Shown here piece after piece: positions 1 through 9,767 of a DNA stretch of 64,000 nt. The notes under the pieces were generated by a model. That model ran no database searches. It had not been told where the DNA came from and saw only the letters and a program-made list of their open reading frames with translations. The first letter of the stretch is position 1. Every line of letters starts with the position of its first letter. The translations under genes and the position numbers were made by a program. This DNA comes from Proteobacteria bacterium UBA7415 (GTDB lineage: Bacteria; Pseudomonadota; Gammaproteobacteria; Arenicellales; Arenicellaceae). Where the stretch lies: the NCBI GenBank assembly GCA_002470515.1, contig DKML01000010.1:1-64000 (forward strand), read 5' to 3'.

Positions 1-435
1 CATTACCTCATATTTCCGAACTCTAATAATTTGAAGACGAACCCCGCCTAAAGCGTGTTTCTCACCATAGACTGTAGTGCGCAGAGTTGTTTTTCTACAG
101 CCTCGTGCGTAGAGCGCCTCTTCCGTTCTTTAATGCATCATTCGTTACCGATCAATAGTCTCCAGAACACGCTCTCTTTGAAATTAGGCTATTGTGCGAT
201 ATATATAGCATTCTATAACCTGCCCCCTATGTGCTAATCTAAATCCTACAGCCTCACTCCTGTTATATATAGTTTCCAGCAGACAACCTGACAGCGTAAT
301 ACCCTCCTTTAATAATCAAATGGTCAAGATTCTGCACAACGAGGAAGGCTCCTTACTAGCCAAAGCGTCAAGAACACGCGCACCTACGCCTGTCCCTGAT
401 TAGTTATTAACTCAACATGAAGACGGTGACGTGAT
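1..435. other. Leading intergenic stretch, no gene recognised
   Basis: No convincing coding sequence is visible in the first 435 bases. The only open frame of note (55-237, plus) encodes 60 residues with no recognisable domain, an odd composition and no ribosome binding site. The stretch is AT-rich and probably includes the promoter of the sulfotransferase-like gene that follows. I cannot place promoter elements with confidence. Confidence 0.5.
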
Positions 436-1122
436 ATGCAAATCTCGACAGAACATGGGCTTGCATTTTTGTGCATGGCAAAATGTGCTTCGACCGCAAT
501 TGAGTCGGCAATAACAGACTATTGCAATATAAAATTTTCAGGGCGCACGTCCATCAAACACATCAATGCTCAAGTTTTTAACGATCATATACTTGCTGCT
601 CATAAGAAATTGGTTCGTTCTTCACATATTGAATCAGTTTGTATGATCAGAGACCCCTTAGATTGGATAGAAAGTTGGTATCGCTATCGAAGTAGAAACC
701 AACTGATGAGTCCAAAAAGTCCGCAACATGCAAAATATACCGGCAATGTTAGCTACAACGAATTCTTACTTGAATATATGTCCAAAGGTAAAAGAAAGCC
801 CTTTGCTCAACTGAGGACGCAATATAATTTCCTGAGCTTGGCTAGCGGTCGTATTGGCTTAGATCGCATAATACCTTTCGATAACTTCAAGTTGCTCAAT
901 CAGTTTTTCTCTGAAAAATTCGGCCACGAAATTGAAATCACATTAAAAAACACTTCTCCAAGAATACCCATATCTCTAGATAGCGATGTTGAAGAAAAGC
1001 TTCGTCAGTACCTTGCTAAAGACATTGCAGTATACGATTTTGTAAAAGAGCATGGTCAGTACATCAAGGCGCTTCATTCTGACAAGCTTTACGCGGTTCT
1101 CCAAGATACCAGTGAGGATTAA
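436..1122 (+). CDS. Sulfotransferase family protein
   Basis: A 228-residue protein that looks like a PAPS-dependent sulfotransferase. The N-terminal strand-loop-helix at residues 9-26 (LAFLCMAKCASTAIESAI) fits the 5'-phosphosulfate loop, with Lys-Cys-Ala-Ser-Thr standing for the usual Lys-Ser-Gly-Thr-Thr. The segment MIRDPLDWIESWYRYRS (about residues 69-85) fits the 3'-phosphate-binding Arg-Asp-Pro motif. Members move sulfate from PAPS to carbohydrates or other acceptors; the acceptor here cannot be read. No signal peptide or membrane segment is seen, so it is probably cytosolic. It stands alone on the plus strand beside decayed minus-strand genes, one a methyltransferase, which suggests the remains of a cell-surface polysaccharide region. 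The ATG at 436 is the first in frame. The family is fairly secure; the substrate is unknown. Confidence 0.7.
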   Translation: MQISTEHGLAFLCMAKCASTAIESAITDYCNIKFSGRTSIKHINAQVFNDHILAAHKKLVRSSHIESVCMIRDPLDWIESWYRYRSRNQLMSPKSPQHAKYTGNVSYNEFLLEYMSKGKRKPFAQLRTQYNFLSLASGRIGLDRIIPFDNFKLLNQFFSEKFGHEIEITLKNTSPRIPISLDSDVEEKLRQYLAKDIAVYDFVKEHGQYIKALHSDKLYAVLQDTSED

Positions 1123-1271
1123 CGAAGACGGTCGCCTTAGAGTCATCTGCGTAGGATATTTCGAAGTCTTTCAATAAGAATCGTTTAAATAAGCTGTGAG
1201 CTGCTAAAAGCGTTAGAAAAACTAATTTGTGAGCCTTAAAATCACCTCATAAGATTGGTATTACTTGGGAT

Positions 1272-1805
1272 TTAACGCTTAAATGCTATGCAATCCGAGG
1301 TGACCTGCGCCGGAAAATAATCTGGGTCAGCTGGGTCACTGACTTTTGAGACTTTCATCGAAATAGGATAATACTTACCTATTTGGTCTCCGCCAGCGGC
1401 TAACCGATACAGTACATGAGCTCTGTTTAAATTCTGTCCGTAACTAAACTCTATTTTAGAAGGATTGTGGTTTGATAGATAAATTGATTCTGCCGAATTC
1501 CCCAAACGATCCTTACAAGCGCCGTCTTGGTATATTTTCTATTGAAAGCTGGCAGAATTAATAAGGAGTAAAGCTATCGCAATGCCTCCAAATGTTTTTG
1601 AAAATCGATCACTTTTGTTATTTAGAGTCAATGAATAGATAGCTAAACTCAAGACTGCAGAGGTAGCGTATAGATAATGCGAACCCTGTGAGGACAACAA
1701 GGGAACTGCACTAAGAAATAGAAAGTAAGTCGCCAAATGCTGAATGGTCGCTTTCCATGACGCAGTTCGGAATATAAAAATGGCAAGCCCCTTGTACTTG
1801 TGACT
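1272..1805 (-). pseudogene. Decayed membrane-protein remnant with internal TAG
   Basis: Reading the minus strand down from about 1805, one frame is open to 1272 except for a TAG at 1539-1541. Upstream of the stop it encodes two hydrophobic, membrane-like segments (for example TYFLFLSAVPLL and FGGIAIALLLI). Downstream it continues as a soluble tail ending in SDCIAFKR. There is no ATG at the head of this frame. An ATG overlaps the methyltransferase stop (ATGA, 1809-1806) but lies in another frame, which closes after about 32 codons. This pattern suggests a translationally coupled membrane protein broken by a frameshift and a nonsense codon. The family is not recognised. Two unrelated short genes are possible but less likely, because both pieces share one frame. 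Confidence 0.45.
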
Positions 1806-2390
1806 TCATTTCTTCACAGCGAGACAAAAGGCAGTTAATCCAGCTAACTTATTCCATCGCATGAAGCGTAATTCCAACAGGCATATTTTTCTTAAAGTCC
1901 AATTGGTTAACGGGTTGTGTTGGGCTAACTCAGACTGAGCTAATTTTGAAGTTTTAAATTTATTTTTGGCGATTCTAAGTAGGCTAACTATTGGAAAAAG
2001 AAGGCCATAGTAATATGAACTGCGAGTCAATTGTAATCCTGACGCTAAAACGAGCTGTTCAAGCTGTTTTAATGTGTAGCGGCGTTTGTGTTCTAAAAAA
2101 ACATCATGATCACTCCATAAAAACATAAAGGCTGGCACGCTTATTACAAAGTTTGTTTTCGGAGGCGATTTATCAACATACTCTTTTAAGAGCTTCAGGT
2201 CGTCATCCACATGCTCTAAAATATCCATAAGTAAAACAGTGTCGGCGTCAGTAGACTCAATTGAACGACGATAAGATATTTTTTTTCCGTTTTGAGTTGT
2301 GCTGTAATCGTTTTTATAGCTTGTATCGACGCAACACGCCTGTGAGGCTGCCGTCTGGTCTAGTAGCTGTTGAGAGAAAAGGTATTGTCG
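1806..2390 (-). pseudogene. 5'-truncated class I SAM methyltransferase
   Basis: The minus-strand frame is open from 2390 to 1806 but has no ATG, GTG or TTG before the Met at 2228. Translated from its upstream edge it still reads like a class I SAM methyltransferase: CCVDTSY (the motif II region), then LLMDILEHVDDD and FLEHKRRYTLKQLEQLV, then the usual YYYGLLFPI C-terminal region. The glycine-rich SAM-binding motif I should lie just upstream, but an in-frame TAA (2391-2393) and unrelated sequence are there instead. The gene has therefore lost its 5' third and, if expressed from Met at 2228 (140 residues), would lack the cofactor site. The family is often found in surface-polysaccharide or lipid-glycosylation loci. 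The loss of motif I is seen directly; the inactivity is inferred. Confidence 0.65.
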
Positions 2391-2843
2391 TTAGGTGCTT
2401 AGGTAAGCGAAGAGAAATAGACAAGGATCCTTCCTAGCCTATAAACATCATACAGTCTATTAGCTTACATCAAACGAAATCGACGCTTGGTCATTCACAC
2501 CAGCTCACGATTCATACAATGCAGAGTCTACCCCTTGACGGAGGCGAGGCAATTTTAAAGAAACTCAGACAGCCTTAACGTTTATTGAACATTCAATACT
2601 ATTCCCTACACTGTCAGCAAGATAAGCATCTTGAAAGAGCCACCCTGCCTTCGCCTGTCTAAGTAACTTATTGAGATACTCAAAACCGTTTAAAAAAACT
2701 AGAAAAGTGCTACCAAATGCAGCGCCATAAGTTTCGAATAGGATGTCATCCAGCTATTCCACCCGCTAGAACTCCACCCAGTCTTAATCTCCACGCTCAA
2801 TAACAGTATGAATTTGCCTAGAGCCATTATCCTTGGACTAAAA
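2391..2843. other. Intergenic stretch without a recognised gene
   Basis: About 450 bases lie between the truncated methyltransferase frame and the end of the sugar porter. No coding frame with protein-like composition is visible; the open frame reaching into 2699-2965 overlaps the porter gene antisense and looks spurious. A short inverted repeat (ATTGAA-CA-TTCAAT, near 2585-2598) is present but has no T-tract. The segment may be the other flank of the deletion that removed the start of the methyltransferase gene. Confidence 0.45.
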
Positions 2844-4247
2844 CTATCGATCCCATAAAGTCTCGAGCTCTTCGAGAGACTTACCCTTAGTCTCTGGTAA
2901 GAAACGAAGCGCAAAAATGAACGCAATCGCACAAAAACCAGCAAAAATGAAATAGGGCAAAGCACCGTTAAATGAATCTTGGTTCAATTCACTACGGTTC
3001 AATACAGGGTATGAGTTGGAAACGATCGCATTCATAAACCACTGCGCCGCAACTGCAACAGCCATCGCCGCGCTTCGAGCGCGGTTCGGAAACATCTCTG
3101 AAAGTACTACCCATACAATGGGTCCCATCGACAGTGCAAATGAGCCAACAAAAGCTAAGATTGCAACCAAAGACACCACACCAAGAGATTGCACGTAAAT
3201 GGTGTAGCCCAATACGCACAGGCTCACAAACATACCAGCCGTACCCATGAGATAGAGCGGTCGTCTACCCCAGAAATCCACGGTGTAGATAGCGACAAAG
3301 GTAAACCCTAAATTTACAGCACCCAACCAAAGCTGTTGCTTCAAAGCATCCTGAGGGCCATAACCAAGGGCGTTGCTGAAAATTTCTGCTCCGTAGTAAA
3401 GAATTGCGTTGATACCTGAAGTTTGCTGAAAAATAGACAACATCACACCAATAAACGTGGCTAGGCCAAGCCCGCCGATCAGTAGCGCTTTAAGTGGCAT
3501 ACGCTTCTCTTGCAACGAAAGCTTAATCTGCGCCGCTTCTGCTTCTGCCTGCTCGGTAGAGCCCGACAAACTTTTTAATACTTTGAGCGCTTCGTCATCT
3601 CGACCCTTTAGCATCAACCAACGTGGGCTGGCGGGTACTAGAAACAACAAAACGAAAAACAATACGGCAACTGGTAGCTCCGACCAAAACATAACACGCC
3701 AGCCTTGATTCAAATTGTATTGGTACACCTCGCTTATTTGCGCTTCACTGAGTACAGCAGAATCACCGCCACCAATAAAATAGGTAGCTAGAAAAACCAT
3801 GAAGAATCCGAGTACAATGGCCAACTGGTACAGAGAGACCATGCGTCCACGATGTTGTGGTGGTGACACCTCGGCAATGTACATGGGTGCCGCCATAGAC
3901 GCTAAACCAATGCCTAGCCCACCGATGATTCGATAAACGACCAGCTCCTGATAAGACACCGCAATACCAGAACCCCACGCCGAAACTGAAAACAGAACAG
4001 CTGATAGAAGCATGGTGTTTTTACGACCAATGGCTTTTGTAAGATAGCCTGCCATAAGCGCGCCGAAACCGCATGCATAGACAGCGCTACTTACGACCCA
4101 ACCTTGCATGCCTGGCGACAACGCAAAATGTTCGGTAAAAAATAGCTGCGTGCCACCGATAACACCGGTGTCGTAGCCAAAGAGGAATCCCCCAATCGCA
4201 GCTATAGCCGCAATTCTCACAATTGAGATCTGTTTTACGTTGTCCAT
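2844..4247 (-). CDS. MFS sugar porter family transporter
   Basis: A 467-residue inner-membrane sugar:proton symporter of the xylose/glucose porter type. It carries the family signatures in order: GGFLFGYDTGVIGG in helix 1 (about residues 19-32), the GR-loop after helix 2 (GRK), ASPRWLM before the central loop, QQTSGINAILYYG in helix 7 (substrate binding in XylE and GLUT proteins) and the PETKGKSLEE terminus. Length and about 12 hydrophobic segments are normal for the family. The start is supported by GGGGAG about seven bases upstream of the ATG. Its position near a GH3 beta-glucosidase, an AraC regulator and a TonB-dependent receptor suggests it imports the glucose or similar sugar they release. 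The exact sugar is not determined by sequence. Confidence 0.92.
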   Translation of the reverse strand: MDNVKQISIVRIAAIAAIGGFLFGYDTGVIGGTQLFFTEHFALSPGMQGWVVSSAVYACGFGALMAGYLTKAIGRKNTMLLSAVLFSVSAWGSGIAVSYQELVVYRIIGGLGIGLASMAAPMYIAEVSPPQHRGRMVSLYQLAIVLGFFMVFLATYFIGGGDSAVLSEAQISEVYQYNLNQGWRVMFWSELPVAVLFFVLLFLVPASPRWLMLKGRDDEALKVLKSLSGSTEQAEAEAAQIKLSLQEKRMPLKALLIGGLGLATFIGVMLSIFQQTSGINAILYYGAEIFSNALGYGPQDALKQQLWLGAVNLGFTFVAIYTVDFWGRRPLYLMGTAGMFVSLCVLGYTIYVQSLGVVSLVAILAFVGSFALSMGPIVWVVLSEMFPNRARSAAMAVAVAAQWFMNAIVSNSYPVLNRSELNQDSFNGALPYFIFAGFCAIAFIFALRFLPETKGKSLEELETLWDR

Positions 4248-4499
4248 CTAAACTCCCCTGGCTAATTATTATTGTTTTAAAAATCTATTTAGGCACGCCA
4301 CTGAATTTTCGTATACGTGGTTAAAAGCATGACCGATACAGGCCTGCTTTTTGCCAGACTAAAAGTAGAATGGAAAGAACACGCAATCGACCAAGTTACA
4401 GTATTTACACTAATTAATACCTAAGCTACACCTGAGTTTAGGTACATTCTTGATGCAATTAGAATCAAGCTTGTTCGCTTGATCACCACAGACAGCCTA

Positions 4500-5375
4500 A
4501 TGGAAAGACCGATTAAACAAAATAGCGCGAGCAGATTTAGTATTGCACAGATCGCTCTATTCACGGCCGCCGGTTTAGTCGCTACGCTAACCTGGTTTAG
4601 CGCCAGTAGCGTCGCATACGAGTTTGTTGGTTTGGGATTAATAGGCGCAATCTTTGCCAATGCCACAGGAGCAGGCGGCGGCGTAGTATTTATACCTACT
4701 TTTCATCAACTGGGCCTTAGTGAGTCCGCTGCTGTGGCAACCAGTTTCGGTATTCAGACTTTTGGTATGACCGCGGGTGCTCTTGCTTGGCTGGTTAAGT
4801 TTTCGAACAAGAGCGAAGAACCCAAAGGCTCGCTCAACCTCATACTACTTGTTTGCGCCATAGTTTTTATTCCTAGTGTTCTCGGTCTATATTCTGTGAA
4901 CTTGTTAGAATGGTCTACGCCAGCGCGCTTTGATGCCTTTTTTGCTTGGTTTTCGATCGTACTTGGCCTTTGCATTCTTGCCACTCTTTGGCGCTTTACT
5001 CGCGGGCAGCATTTAATGGTTTTATCGCCTTTGGATGTAGTCTTGCTAATACTACTTGGCTACATCGGCGGGATTGTAACCGCCTGGTTGTCGGTCGGTG
5101 TTGGCGAGATTATCGCTTTCTACTTAATCGCCAGAGGATTTAACCCCAGCGTGGCAATTGCTAGTGCCGTTGTTATTACCGCTCTAAGTGTATGGTCGAT
5201 TGCTCCGATGACGTTCTCAGCCGATTCGATGATAGCAATGCACATAGTCTTAGCCGCTGGGCCAGCCGCCGTAATCGGAGGTCTGAGCGCAAGGTTTCTA
5301 GTTGACCGTTTACCTCAGTTTTGGTTAAAGGTATTCTTTGGTTCGTGGTTAATTCTAATTGGCGCGGTCACTTAG
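4500..5375 (+). CDS. TauE/SafE family sulfite exporter-like permease
   Basis: An integral inner-membrane protein of about 291 residues with roughly eight hydrophobic helices. The segment GLIGAIFANATGAGGGVVFIPTF, near residues 45-67 and shown here only to locate it, carries the Gly-rich motif of the TauE/SafE (DUF81) family, and the repeat half recurs near the C-terminus. Family members export sulfite, sulfoacetate or other small organic anions; the substrate here is unknown. A TTG at 4479 in the same frame would add seven residues, but the ATG at 4500 is preferred because the extra residues are not family-like; neither has a clear ribosome binding site. The gene lies 66 bases upstream of a cupin gene on the same strand and may be cotranscribed with it. 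Confidence 0.8.
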   Translation: MERPIKQNSASRFSIAQIALFTAAGLVATLTWFSASSVAYEFVGLGLIGAIFANATGAGGGVVFIPTFHQLGLSESAAVATSFGIQTFGMTAGALAWLVKFSNKSEEPKGSLNLILLVCAIVFIPSVLGLYSVNLLEWSTPARFDAFFAWFSIVLGLCILATLWRFTRGQHLMVLSPLDVVLLILLGYIGGIVTAWLSVGVGEIIAFYLIARGFNPSVAIASAVVITALSVWSIAPMTFSADSMIAMHIVLAAGPAAVIGGLSARFLVDRLPQFWLKVFFGSWLILIGAVT

Positions 5376-5441
5376 AGTTGCTGAGCAATTGGTAAATAAA
5401 GCGACAGTGAAAACAACAACGAAAACGATAGGCTGAAACGC

Positions 5442-6458
5442 GTGAACCTAATACCAGAACTGGCAGAGACAACGCCTGAGGAATTCTGTCAGAATATTGT
5501 CACTGCGCGCGCACCTGTTGTACTACGTGAATTCGTCAAGCACTGGCAATTGGTAAGCTTGCGAGACAGCGCCGACGACTTTTCTCGTCGTCTTCAACAA
5601 GAAGACTCAGGTGAAAAGTTCTATACGGTGGTCGGTAGCCCTGATATTAAAGGTCGGTTTTTCTATGGTGACGGTCTACAGGGAACAAACTTTAATAAAA
5701 CCAATGCCACTATTAGCGATGCGCTGGCGCATATCGCTCAACAAAGCAGTGCTGCTAGCCCTCATGCGATTGCCGTTCAAGCCGCTCGAGTTGCAACTGC
5801 GCTGCCTAATATCGCTAAATCTCACACCAACCCACTACTTCCCAATATAGACCCCACCCTTTGGTTAAGTAATCAGAGCATGGTTGCAGCGCATTTCGAC
5901 CTACACGATAACATTGCGTGCGTTGTTCATGGTCGACGTCGTTTTACCTTGTTTCCCCCAGAGCAGATTGCCAATCTCTATATTGGCCCCACGCTTAATG
6001 CGCCTGGCGGCGTGCCGATAAGCATCGTTGATTTAAACAAACCAGACTTGGAAAAATATCCGCGCTTTCAAGACGCGCTTGATGCAGCCCTTTATGCTGA
6101 TCTAGAACCTGGAGATGCTATATTTATCCCTACCCCTTGGTGGCACGCGGTCGAGTCGAAGGATCCCCTTAACATGCTTATTAACTATTGGTGGTCTGCA
6201 CAAGTTCAACCATTGGTAGCGGCCAATAAAAGCCTAATGCATAGCATGTTGTCGATTGGCAACCTACCAATAGAGCAAAGGCGAGCATGGAAAGACTTTT
6301 TCGACTACTTAGTGTTTCGACAAGAGCTGGATCCCACTGAGCACTTGCCCGCTGAGCTTCACGATGTTGTTACAAGTTTAAGCCCTGAACAAGAACAGCA
6401 GGTTATGGATTACTTAAGCACAAAAACTAGCTCGCCCAAGATTAGCGACCCTCAGTAA
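5442..6458 (+). CDS. JmjC/cupin-like domain protein (first paralogue)
   Basis: A 338-residue cupin_8/JmjC-like protein. The double-stranded beta-helix core contains the metal triad His151-x-Asp153 (in AAHFDLHDN) and His235 (in PTPWWHAVES), arranged as in Fe(II)/2-oxoglutarate hydroxylases. The GRRRFTLFPPEQ strand between them is typical of the group that accompanies TonB-dependent receptors. It starts at GTG 5442; an AGG lies about a dozen bases upstream. It runs towards the convergent halogenase gene ending at 6487 and is clearly paralogous to the second cupin at 8015-9013. With the triad intact it is probably an active oxygenase, perhaps hydroxylating a protein or small molecule. The substrate is not known, and that part is inference. 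Confidence 0.8.
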   Translation: MNLIPELAETTPEEFCQNIVTARAPVVLREFVKHWQLVSLRDSADDFSRRLQQEDSGEKFYTVVGSPDIKGRFFYGDGLQGTNFNKTNATISDALAHIAQQSSAASPHAIAVQAARVATALPNIAKSHTNPLLPNIDPTLWLSNQSMVAAHFDLHDNIACVVHGRRRFTLFPPEQIANLYIGPTLNAPGGVPISIVDLNKPDLEKYPRFQDALDAALYADLEPGDAIFIPTPWWHAVESKDPLNMLINYWWSAQVQPLVAANKSLMHSMLSIGNLPIEQRRAWKDFFDYLVFRQELDPTEHLPAELHDVVTSLSPEQEQQVMDYLSTKTSSPKISDPQ

Positions 6459-6486
6459 GTCAAAGTCATCTTTAGCGGTCTCATAT

Positions 6487-7968
6487 TTAAGCTGAACGAC
6501 AATAGTGCTGAATAAAGTCGTTATGCTTTGGCATGTTCTGCAATTGCTTAGCCACCCGTTCTTCGATTGTATCTAAAAAGACTTTAAGCTCTTCGTCGCT
6601 CATCATGTTAACGATGGGGTGATACTGTTCGGGCATTAGACCCTGACCTAACATCACCTGAGTCCAAGAATTTTCGCCAAACAATTCTGTTGGATTTTTA
6701 AATACTCGACCGGTTTGTTTAAACAGTTCGATTCTGTGTTTTAGTGAATCGGGAATATCCATCGATTTACAGAAACGCCAGAACGGAGTATCCGTTCGGT
6801 TAGTGACGTGATAATGCAAGATAATAAAATCTCGCGTATGCGTCATTTCGTTGTCCATTTGCGTATTAAATTCTTCTACATCGGGTTGGCGAATTCCATC
6901 AAAAGGAAACATCTGCATCAGACGTGTGATACTGCGCTGAATAAAGTGGATGCTGGTAGATTCTAGCGGCTCAATAAATCCGCTAGAGAGTCCCATAGCG
7001 ATACAGTTCTTATTCCAATGCTTACGACGCGTGCCCGTTCTAAACTTAATCACTCGAGGGTCATTTAGAGGCTTGCCCTCGACATTATCTGTAAGCATCT
7101 GTATGGCATCGTCATCACTCTTATAGCGACTGCAAAACACCATGCCATTGCCCACACGTGACTGTAGAGGGATACGCCACTGCCAACCAGCATCTCGCGC
7201 TATCGAGCGTGTATAGGGGATCGGTTCTGCAACAGCTTCGGTTTGCATCGCAACGGCTGAATCGCACGGCAACCAATGGCTCCAATCGTCGTAGCCAGAA
7301 TGCAATGTTTTCTCGATCAGCAGCCCTTGAAAACCGCTGCAATCAATAAATAGGTCACCTTCGATTACCTTGCCCGACTCTAGTTTTACGTTCTCAATGT
7401 AACCAGATTCGCCATTTAATCCGACCTCAACTACTTTTCCTTCTTGCCTGATAGCCCCATGTTTCTCAGCGATTTCGCGTAAAAATTGGGCGTATAAACC
7501 AGCGTCCATATGGTACGCATAGTTAAGGCCAAGCTTAGGCATTACCGCAAATTTTTCTTCCTTAGCGGCCACCAACTCAGAACAATAATCACCAAACTCT
7601 TTGGCGATACCCAACTTGCGACCTTTCAGCCAAAAATGTTGGAACCCTGCCGCCCAACAGTCTCGTCCAGTAAAACCAAATGAATGAATATAGTCTTCAT
7701 CGACGTCACGCCAATTCTCAAACGAAATACCCAGCTTGAAGGTAGCGTTAACTCTTGCCATAAATTCTTGCTCGTTAATACCCAATAACTCATGGTGTGT
7801 AACGAGCGTTGGAATCGTGGCTTCACCCACACCAACAGTCGGAATGTCATCCGACTCAATGAGAGTAATGTTAATCGTTTTGCCGAGTAACTTTGCAAGA
7901 GACGCTGCAGCCATCCATCCGGCGGTTCCGCCACCCACAATCACTACTTTATTAATTCGTTTATTCAT
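6487..7968 (-). CDS. Flavin-dependent (tryptophan) halogenase family protein, first copy
   Basis: A 493-residue FAD-dependent halogenase-fold protein (PF04820 type). It shows the FAD motif GGGTAGW (residues 12-18), the equivalent of the catalytic lysine at Lys77 in ATFKLGI, the halogenase signature WQWRIP (residues 261-266) and the catalytic-glutamate region FIEPLEST (Glu332/Glu335). Classical members use FADH2, oxygen and halide to make hypohalous acid that chlorinates or brominates indoles. Copies next to TonB-dependent receptors, such as BrvH, act on free indole in vitro but have no settled physiological role. It is the last gene of the minus-strand cluster, 46 bases after the second cupin, with GGGAGCGAG before the ATG. 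No flavin reductase gene is nearby, so reduced flavin must come from elsewhere. Confidence 0.88.
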   Translation of the reverse strand: MNKRINKVVIVGGGTAGWMAAASLAKLLGKTINITLIESDDIPTVGVGEATIPTLVTHHELLGINEQEFMARVNATFKLGISFENWRDVDEDYIHSFGFTGRDCWAAGFQHFWLKGRKLGIAKEFGDYCSELVAAKEEKFAVMPKLGLNYAYHMDAGLYAQFLREIAEKHGAIRQEGKVVEVGLNGESGYIENVKLESGKVIEGDLFIDCSGFQGLLIEKTLHSGYDDWSHWLPCDSAVAMQTEAVAEPIPYTRSIARDAGWQWRIPLQSRVGNGMVFCSRYKSDDDAIQMLTDNVEGKPLNDPRVIKFRTGTRRKHWNKNCIAMGLSSGFIEPLESTSIHFIQRSITRLMQMFPFDGIRQPDVEEFNTQMDNEMTHTRDFIILHYHVTNRTDTPFWRFCKSMDIPDSLKHRIELFKQTGRVFKNPTELFGENSWTQVMLGQGLMPEQYHPIVNMMSDEELKVFLDTIEERVAKQLQNMPKHNDFIQHYCRSA

Positions 7969-8014
7969 TTATCGTCTCGCTCCCATTATCTGGGTTACTC
8001 AATAGGGGTACTCA

Positions 8015-9013
8015 TTATTTGAGGAATTTTTGTAATTGCGTTTTTATAGCTTGAGCCTTTTCGGAATCCAACGTCGCCAAAATACCCCTTACTTTCTCAG
8101 GTATATGGTCAAACTTAGTCTCTTGTTCGCCAAACACATAATAGTCAAACAAGTTTTTCCAAATTTGTTTTTGAGCTTGTGGGAGGTCACGCATACTCAA
8201 AAGTGAATTGAGCAATGCATTTGCAGGTGCTCCTAAATACGCAGGAGTTGTACGCCACCAATAATTGACCAATACGTTGAATGACTCAAGAGATTCAACG
8301 TGATGCCACCACATGCTAGGAATAAAAACCGCATCGCCTGCCTCAACATTAAAGACAACGGCTTCTTGCATAGCCTGCGCGTACTTTGGAAAACGTTCCA
8401 AATCAGGGTTTGCCGTATCCACCAGGCTAATGGCTTGACCCGACGGAGTAAGGTCAAGCGGGCCGACATAAAGATTGTCAATGTGCTCTGGAGGAAACAA
8501 CGTAAAACGCCGCCGCCCAGCCACAACACAGGCAATATTGTCTGGGAAATCATAGTGTGCCGCAATGCGACTTCGATTGCCTATCCATATACTAACTAAA
8601 CTTTCGTTAGTGTCTAAGGTGATATCGTTTTCGCCTCTAAAGTCCGGCAACCAGTGGTCGACCATTGTCGAACCAACGTAATAAGTTGGAGCGTTTGTTT
8701 GCTCTGCGCAGGCAAAAAGCTTGTCTAAAACAGTGTTTAGATCTTGCCGTGTGCGTTCAAAATTAAACCCGCTGAAGTCATCATTATAAAAAATTCGCCC
8801 ATTGATAGAAGCATCACCTTCATACACCGTAAGCGGCTCACCCTGATAGAAGCTTTGGATATAGTCTGCTACAGCGCGGTCAGATTCCTGCGCCTTTAGT
8901 ACTGCTGGCCACCGTTTAACGAACCCTTTAAGTAATAGGGGGGTACTCGACTGCAACACGCTAGCTGGTATCGCAAGTGGATCAACGCCCTCTAATTGCT
9001 CAATGGTTTGCAT
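8015..9013 (-). CDS. JmjC/cupin-like domain protein (second paralogue)
   Basis: A 332-residue paralogue of the cupin at 5442-6458. The metal triad is preserved: His153-x-Asp155 (AAHYDFPDN) and His237 (SMWWHHVES), with the same GRRRFTLFPPEH strand between. It begins six bases after the SapC stop and is followed by the first halogenase, so it is surely cotranscribed in the receptor-halogenase-SapC-cupin-halogenase cluster. The pairing of one cupin with each halogenase suggests that the two enzyme types act in one pathway, though the substrate is unknown. The start is the first ATG after SapC; translation is probably coupled, because no separate ribosome binding site is evident. Confidence 0.85.
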   Translation of the reverse strand: MQTIEQLEGVDPLAIPASVLQSSTPLLLKGFVKRWPAVLKAQESDRAVADYIQSFYQGEPLTVYEGDASINGRIFYNDDFSGFNFERTRQDLNTVLDKLFACAEQTNAPTYYVGSTMVDHWLPDFRGENDITLDTNESLVSIWIGNRSRIAAHYDFPDNIACVVAGRRRFTLFPPEHIDNLYVGPLDLTPSGQAISLVDTANPDLERFPKYAQAMQEAVVFNVEAGDAVFIPSMWWHHVESLESFNVLVNYWWRTTPAYLGAPANALLNSLLSMRDLPQAQKQIWKNLFDYYVFGEQETKFDHIPEKVRGILATLDSEKAQAIKTQLQKFLK

Positions 9014-9019
9014 AGTTGC

Positions 9020-9739
9020 TTAAACTGTTTGCTCGTTCTTTCTGTCAACCAATGTGCGAAGACATGAATGTGATGCCATGACCATAAAAATCGGCATAAG
9101 AAATCCTTGCGAATTGAGCTGTTGCATTTGCTCACCAGAGAGTTCCTGAACCTTATCTTCATTGATCGTGTAAAGCCCAAGTAGCTGGTTTGTGCTGCCA
9201 TCCTTTAGTGGAACATCGAGTGTGAACTGTTCAATTAACTCGAGTTCCATAATAGCGTTGATAAATTTTTCGTTGTGTTCATGTGCCGCATTAATCATTT
9301 CGAGATTTGCGTTCATCTGGCTTAAGTACTCCGTCATTCCACCGTGCTCAAAAAGAGCATTGCCTTTTTCGGTATTGACTCGCGGGCTATCCATATCAAT
9401 TGTGATAACAGCCTTTTTCTTATCCTTCGCCGTGGAGTCTTCTTGAAATCCAATTAAAAAAGGCTGACGTCTGATCATGAGCGGGATATAAGCCGCATTC
9501 CAGCCTGAGTCATCTAAAAATAGGTTTTCCGCTTCCTGGAATCCAAATAGCGCAACTGGAAAAAAAGCGCCTGTTTCCGCGTTTTTCTGAAAAAATATGG
9601 GGTAACTACCTTGTACGTTTCGAAACTCGAACGGAAAGGTCATTGCGTACATAACGTTGTCGCCATAGACTTGCGAACGCTCGTCTATTACTTTGATGTC
9701 TGCGTGTTGCTCTTGATTCAGCATTACAAAATTAGCCAT
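9020..9739 (-). CDS. SapC family protein
   Basis: A 239-residue SapC-like protein (PF07277). The family is named after a Campylobacter surface-layer-associated gene, but members in TonB-receptor loci are probably cytosolic and of unknown function. The sequence starts ANFVMLNQEQHADIKV and has the typical internal FFPVALFGFQEAENLF and IPLMIRRQPFLIGF blocks. There is no signal peptide or membrane helix. The start is supported by AAGGAA just upstream. It sits between the second halogenase (28 bases) and the second cupin (6 bases), the standard position for SapC in this type of cluster. Confidence 0.88.
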   Translation of the reverse strand: MANFVMLNQEQHADIKVIDERSQVYGDNVMYAMTFPFEFRNVQGSYPIFFQKNAETGAFFPVALFGFQEAENLFLDDSGWNAAYIPLMIRRQPFLIGFQEDSTAKDKKKAVITIDMDSPRVNTEKGNALFEHGGMTEYLSQMNANLEMINAAHEHNEKFINAIMELELIEQFTLDVPLKDGSTNQLLGLYTINEDKVQELSGEQMQQLNSQGFLMPIFMVMASHSCLRTLVDRKNEQTV

Positions 9740-9767
9740 TTTTTCCTTACTCTCCTTTATTTTTTTC

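Noticed and set aside
55..237. 60-codon open frame on the plus strand
   Set aside because: No domain, no ribosome binding site, and a composition unlike the surrounding genes.
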